Below the pieces are notes generated by a model. It was not told the origin of the DNA and did no database searches. It saw only the letters and a list, made by a program, of their open reading frames with translations. A stretch of DNA of 7,722 nt from Methanosarcinales archaeon (GTDB taxonomy: Archaea; Halobacteriota; Syntropharchaeia; Alkanophagales; Methanospirareceae). Position 1 is the stretch's first letter; each line of letters starts with the position of its first letter. Made by a program: the position numbers and the translations under genes. Of this stretch, positions 5,412 to 7,722 are shown piece by piece. Where the stretch lies: contig DAOUYX010000069.1 in the NCBI GenBank assembly GCA_030665925.1, positions 1 through 7,722 of the forward strand, read 5' to 3'.

Positions 5412-5699
5412 TTATTTTTCCTTTTTTACCTCCTCTTCTTTTCCTTTTCCTTTTCCTTTTACGTCCTCCAATGTATACGTGCCGTACTCATCTATTTTTG
5501 GCTCTTTCGCGAGTAAATAGTATGGCACAGCAAGAATGAGCACAACTCCCGCAACTACTACGAAGATTACTATTCCGATCAAAACGCCGAACCCTATGAG
5601 CAGCGCGATAAGTGCAAGGATTTTGAAGTAGTAGAGTGCTACCAAGATTATTGCAACTGCGGATAAAAAAATAAAAACGGCAAAAATCGCGTTTCTCAT
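5412..5699 (-). CDS. Small membrane protein with charged C-terminal tail, unknown family
   Basis: The 95-residue product has a hydrophobic helix at about 4-23, then a long hydrophobic stretch at about 27-62 that can form one or two further helices. A polar tail follows: KEPKIDEYGTYTLEDVKG, then KGKGK, then EEEVKKEK. The ATG directly follows the TAG of the upstream AIM24-like gene (TAGATG on the minus strand), so the two are surely co-transcribed and probably translationally coupled. I recognise no named family. The acidic/basic tail is likely cytoplasmic and could be a docking site. A link to the AIM24-like protein, for example as its membrane partner, is inferred from gene order alone. Confidence 0.82.
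   Translation of the reverse strand: MRNAIFAVFIFLSAVAIILVALYYFKILALIALLIGFGVLIGIVIFVVVAGVVLILAVPYYLLAKEPKIDEYGTYTLEDVKGKGKGKEEEVKKEK
5439..5460. repeat. TTTTCC hexamer microsatellite inside a coding region
   Basis: Three copies of TTTTCC plus a final TTTT encode the KGKGKGK part of the small membrane protein on the minus strand. Because the unit is six bases, slippage would add or remove Gly-Lys pairs without breaking the frame. Confidence 0.8.
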
Positions 5700-6449
5700 C
5701 TATCTACCTATCGTTTCCTTAAGCAGAGTGCCAACGACACCGGATGAACCGGACGTACCCGAAGAGCCCCCTGCACCACTTGGTAAGAACGGTGCCAATG
5801 CGGATGCCAAATTGTGCAAAGTCATTGATTGAATAATTATCTTCCCCGGCCCTTTTAAGGAGGTCAAAAAGAGGCCTTCACCGCCGAAGAACATCGTTTT
5901 TATCCCTTTCACTCGCTCGATGTCATAGCCTACTGATCCATCCCAACCAACGACACAGCCCGTATCTACCTTCATTGTTTGTCCTGCTTTCAGATCGAAC
6001 TCTACGAAATCGCCGCAGGCATGAATAAAAACGGTGCCTTCTCCAGAGAGTCGTTCTAAAATGAACCCTTCACCACCGAAGAAAGCAGACCCTAACCTTC
6101 GTTGGAATTCGACGCTGAGTTCTACGGTATTTTCAGCGCAGAGGAATGCATCCTTCTGGACGATAAATTCTCTGTCAGACGCAAGCTCTATCGGCTTGAT
6201 CGTGCCCGGTGCGTTACCACCGAATGCCACAAGTCCCTCGCCACCTGCCGGGCTGAATTCGGTTAGAAACATCGTTTCACCAGCGAATTTTCGCCCGATA
6301 GCCTTCATCAAGCCACCTCTCATCTTCGCTTCCATAGTCATGTTTGAGCTCATGTAGACCATCGTGCCTGCTTCGCCATACATCGTTTCTCCAGCGTTTA
6401 ACTCCACCGTTACCAATTGCAGGTTATCCCCCGTTATTTTATACTTCAT
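5700..6449 (-). CDS. TIGR00266/AIM24 family protein
   Basis: The 249-residue product matches the AIM24 (formerly DUF124, TIGR00266) family throughout. It opens with MKYKITGDNLQLVTVEL and GETMYGEAGTMVYM, followed by a Gly-rich region (FSPAGGEGLVAFGG, 65-78). Two related blocks come next: FFGGEGFILERLSGEGTVFI (123-142) and FFGGEGLFLTSLKGPGKIII (187-206). These are internal repeats of a beta fold that forms trimers in structurally known members. The tail (224-240) is a Gly/Ser linker. The biochemical role is not established; the yeast namesake affects mitochondrial inner-membrane organisation. No signal peptide or membrane helix is seen, so it is probably cytoplasmic. GGTGAG lies 12 bases ahead of the ATG, and TTTTTATAT on the minus strand at about 6497-6489 is a fair TATA box. 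It heads a two-gene operon with the small membrane protein at 5412-5699. Confidence 0.92.
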   Translation of the reverse strand: MKYKITGDNLQLVTVELNAGETMYGEAGTMVYMSSNMTMEAKMRGGLMKAIGRKFAGETMFLTEFSPAGGEGLVAFGGNAPGTIKPIELASDREFIVQKDAFLCAENTVELSVEFQRRLGSAFFGGEGFILERLSGEGTVFIHACGDFVEFDLKAGQTMKVDTGCVVGWDGSVGYDIERVKGIKTMFFGGEGLFLTSLKGPGKIIIQSMTLHNLASALAPFLPSGAGGSSGTSGSSGVVGTLLKETIGR

Positions 6450-6487
6450 TATATATATACTCTCACCAATGGAAAAGATTACAAGCG

Positions 6488-6497
6488 GATATAAAAA
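6488..6497 (-). promoter_or_regulatory. TATA-like box of the AIM24 operon
   Basis: On the minus strand TTTTTATATC lies about 40-48 bases ahead of the ATG at 6449. Transcription would start near 6465, next to the GGTGAG ribosome site. The AT repeat directly before the ATG (6450-6459) is too close to be the TATA box. Confidence 0.45.
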
Positions 6498-6542
6498 GGT
6501 TACGGTGGTGCGAAACGAGCGGGTGAGAAACTACCCCCGATA

Positions 6543-6553
6543 GTTTTATATAT
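6543..6553 (+). promoter_or_regulatory. TATA-like box of the DUF4389 gene
   Basis: GTTTTATATAT is close to the archaeal TATA consensus and lies about 75-85 bases ahead of the start at 6629. A start of transcription near 6575-6580 would leave a leader of about 50 bases carrying the strong ribosome site. With the oppositely directed box at 6488-6497 it makes a divergent promoter region. Confidence 0.5.
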
Positions 6554-6614
6554 GACCTCGGCATGTTCTTAAAAGCACGGTAGCGATAGAATCGAGCGAA
6601 GGATTAAAAATAAA

Positions 6615-6624
6615 AGGAGGTGAT
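6615..6624 (+). promoter_or_regulatory. Strong Shine-Dalgarno site that decides the DUF4389 start
   Basis: AGGAGGTGAT is an extended match to the anti-Shine-Dalgarno end of 16S rRNA, with the GGAGG core eight bases ahead of the ATG at 6629. An in-frame GTG at 6620 is part of this site, so it cannot be the true start. Confidence 0.85.
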
Positions 6625-6628
6625 AATA

Positions 6629-6949
6629 ATGGGAGAAGAAGAAAAAACGGAAGGGATGAAACAGTTGTTTGTTTACGAACATGATGCAGGACGGCTTGAA
6701 CTTTTCATTCGAATCGTGTATGCGTTCGTTATAATGCTGGTATTGATGGTGTACGGCGTTATCGCAGAGATATGCATGTTTATCCAGTGGTTTGTGATAC
6801 TGATACTTGGACGCAGGAGCGAGGGGCTGAGCAACTTCATTAAGGGGTATCTCGAATATTTCGTGCACGTGATAGGCTATGTTTACTGGATGACCGACGA
6901 TAGACCCGGAATATTCCCAGAGCCCGTTGAGATATACGAGAAGAAGTGA
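6629..6949 (+). CDS. DUF4389 family small membrane protein
   Basis: The 106-residue product begins MGEEEKTEGMKQLFVYEH. A hydrophobic hairpin spans about 24-60, containing IQWFVILILGRRSEGLSNF (52-70), the family's hallmark pattern of QWF, hydrophobics, G-R-R and EGL-F. A further membrane-facing segment YLEYFVHVIGYVYWMTD (74-90) is followed by a short tail with PGIFPEP. This arrangement fits DUF4389, a family of two- or three-helix membrane proteins with no known activity. The ATG at 6629 is fixed by the strong ribosome site. The gene stands alone, divergent from the AIM24 operon and upstream of htpX, with its own TATA-like box and a T-rich terminator. A role in membrane upkeep is only suggested by these neighbours. 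Confidence 0.85.
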   Translation: MGEEEKTEGMKQLFVYEHDAGRLELFIRIVYAFVIMLVLMVYGVIAEICMFIQWFVILILGRRSEGLSNFIKGYLEYFVHVIGYVYWMTDDRPGIFPEPVEIYEKK

Positions 6950-6969
6950 ACGGATATGCATCAATAAAT

Positions 6970-7016
6970 CGGTGGATACCGGTGATGACTTTTTTCTTTT
7001 TTTCCCTTTTTATTTT
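6970..7016 (+). terminator. T-rich terminator after the DUF4389 gene
   Basis: A short CGGT (6970-6973) and ACCG (6978-6981) inverted pair is followed by an almost pure pyrimidine tract dominated by T runs at 6990-7016. Such T-tracts are the usual archaeal termination signal. It separates the DUF4389 transcript from htpX. Confidence 0.65.
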
Positions 7017-7043
7017 GCTCATTATGGTGTCGAGCGTGAGATG

Positions 7044-7052
7044 ATTTATAAG
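7044..7052 (+). promoter_or_regulatory. TATA-like box of htpX
   Basis: ATTTATAAG lies 34-42 bases ahead of the ATG at 7086, predicting transcription from about 7072-7078 and a leader near ten bases. No Shine-Dalgarno match is seen ahead of the ATG, in agreement with a very short leader. Confidence 0.5.
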
Positions 7053-7085
7053 TAGGTATAGATTATTGATAGAATAGTAAAGAAA

Positions 7086-7722
7086 ATGAAAACAGCGTGG
7101 CTTAACATAAGGATGGGGCTCTGTGTCGTGCTCCTGTTTGCGGTGATATATGCGTTATTAGCCGTTATAGCTACTTTTGTTGGAGCGGGTACGCCGCTCA
7201 TTTACGCCTTACTCGCCTTCGTGATGGTGGCTATCCAGTTCTTTATCGGACCGAAGATAGTGGAGCGGACAATGCGTGTTCGGTACGTCACGGAAAGAGA
7301 GCAGCCGGAGTTGCACCGGATAGTAACCGAATTAGCAATGAAAGCAGGGATCCCAAAACCTCGTGTCGGGATTTCCGAGATACCAATACCCAATGCGTTC
7401 GCGTTTGGCACTTCCAAGAAGACCGCACGGGTTTGCGTTACGAGAAGATTGATGGAGATGCTGAGCAAGGACGAGCTGGAAGCAGTTCTGGGACATGAAC
7501 TCTCGCATATAAAGCATCGCGATATGGTGGTTATAACGGCGTTAAGTGTGATACCGATGATCTGCTACTTCATTTATTTCAGTTTCTTCTGGTCCGGCAT
7601 TTTTGGCGGTGGTGGTCGGAGTAAAGAAGGAGCATTACCAATGAGGGCGATCGCCCTCATCGCATTTGTTGTCTATTTCATAAGCAACCTTATCGTGCTT
7701 TATGTGTCTCGTATAAGGGAGT
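7086..7722 (+). CDS. htpX: HtpX-type M48 zinc membrane metalloprotease, 3' end outside window
   Basis: The frame is open from ATG 7086 to the window edge, giving 212 residues of a protein normally near 280-300. HtpX is a membrane-embedded M48 protease that degrades misfolded membrane proteins with its active site on the cytoplasmic side. Two N-terminal helices (about 11-32 and 36-54) precede a soluble part with the family segment GIPKPRVGISEIPIPNAFAF (88-107), then LSKDELEAVLGHELSHIKHRD (126-146), which holds the zinc-binding HELSH (137-141) with catalytic Glu138. Two more helices follow (about 147-170 and 186-206). The last visible residues SRIRE (208-212) begin the SR-x-RE-x-x-AD block, so Glu212 is probably the third zinc ligand. 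All visible catalytic residues are intact. It has its own promoter. The nearby AIM24 and DUF4389 genes make a membrane-quality neighbourhood likely but unproven. Confidence 0.93.
   Translation, partial: MKTAWLNIRMGLCVVLLFAVIYALLAVIATFVGAGTPLIYALLAFVMVAIQFFIGPKIVERTMRVRYVTEREQPELHRIVTELAMKAGIPKPRVGISEIPIPNAFAFGTSKKTARVCVTRRLMEMLSKDELEAVLGHELSHIKHRDMVVITALSVIPMICYFIYFSFFWSGIFGGGGRSKEGALPMRAIALIAFVVYFISNLIVLYVSRIRE

Noticed and set aside
6620..6628. GTG start for the DUF4389 protein
   Set aside because: The GTG is part of the GGAGGTGAT ribosome site; the ATG at 6629 has ideal spacing from it.

Overview
The window looks like a chromosomal stretch from a euryarchaeal archaeon, probably a methanogen or methane-oxidiser relative (class-level placement is inference). 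The evidence is a PGF-CTERM surface-anchor tail on the first protein, archaeal TATA-like boxes about 25-30 bases ahead of expected transcript starts, T-rich terminators, a GGAGGTGAT ribosome site, and families common in archaea: an ArsA/Get3-like ATPase with an HSP20-like tail, an ALG5/DPM1-like dolichyl-phosphate glycosyltransferase, a PMT O-mannosyltransferase, TIGR00266/AIM24, DUF4389 and HtpX. Base composition is moderate and no rRNA, tRNA or CRISPR array was recognised.

Layout. Bases 2-376 hold the 3' end of a surface-anchored, periplasmic-type ligand-binding protein. A convergent terminator zone (about 378-440) separates it from a leftward three-gene operon (2791 to 548): lipid-linked sugar synthase, ArsA/Get3-like ATPase, and an unrecognised small helical protein. 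The three genes overlap, by 26 bases and by 4 or 22 bases. A 61-base divergent promoter region (2792-2852) separates this operon from a rightward PMT-family protein mannosyltransferase (2853-4568) that carries a discoidin-like extracytoplasmic insert. Bases 4619-5209 are a decayed insertion sequence of IS1634/IS4 type. It has recognisable terminal inverted repeats and a transposase reduced to its N- and C-terminal ends. Bases 5210-5411 hold no gene. A leftward pair follows: TIGR00266/AIM24 protein (6449 to 5700) and a small membrane protein (5699 to 5412) joined stop-to-start. Divergent from it is a DUF4389 membrane protein (6629-6949), and last comes the 5' part of an HtpX-type zinc membrane protease (7086 to beyond the end).

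How the parts may work together. The GT2 enzyme would charge a polyprenol phosphate with a hexose, and the PMT would move a sugar from such a carrier to Ser/Thr on exported proteins. Because the two share a divergent promoter region, an O-glycosylation unit is a reasonable inference, and the Thr/Pro-rich stalk of the surface protein at the left edge is a plausible acceptor. The ArsA/Get3-like ATPase translated with the GT2 may serve membrane-protein targeting, and the small helical protein coupled to it may be a partner. The right half (AIM24, small membrane proteins, HtpX) reads as a membrane-maintenance neighbourhood. No wholly new system is demonstrated. The most unusual items are the GT2-ATPase-small protein operon facing PMT, and the internally deleted insertion sequence.
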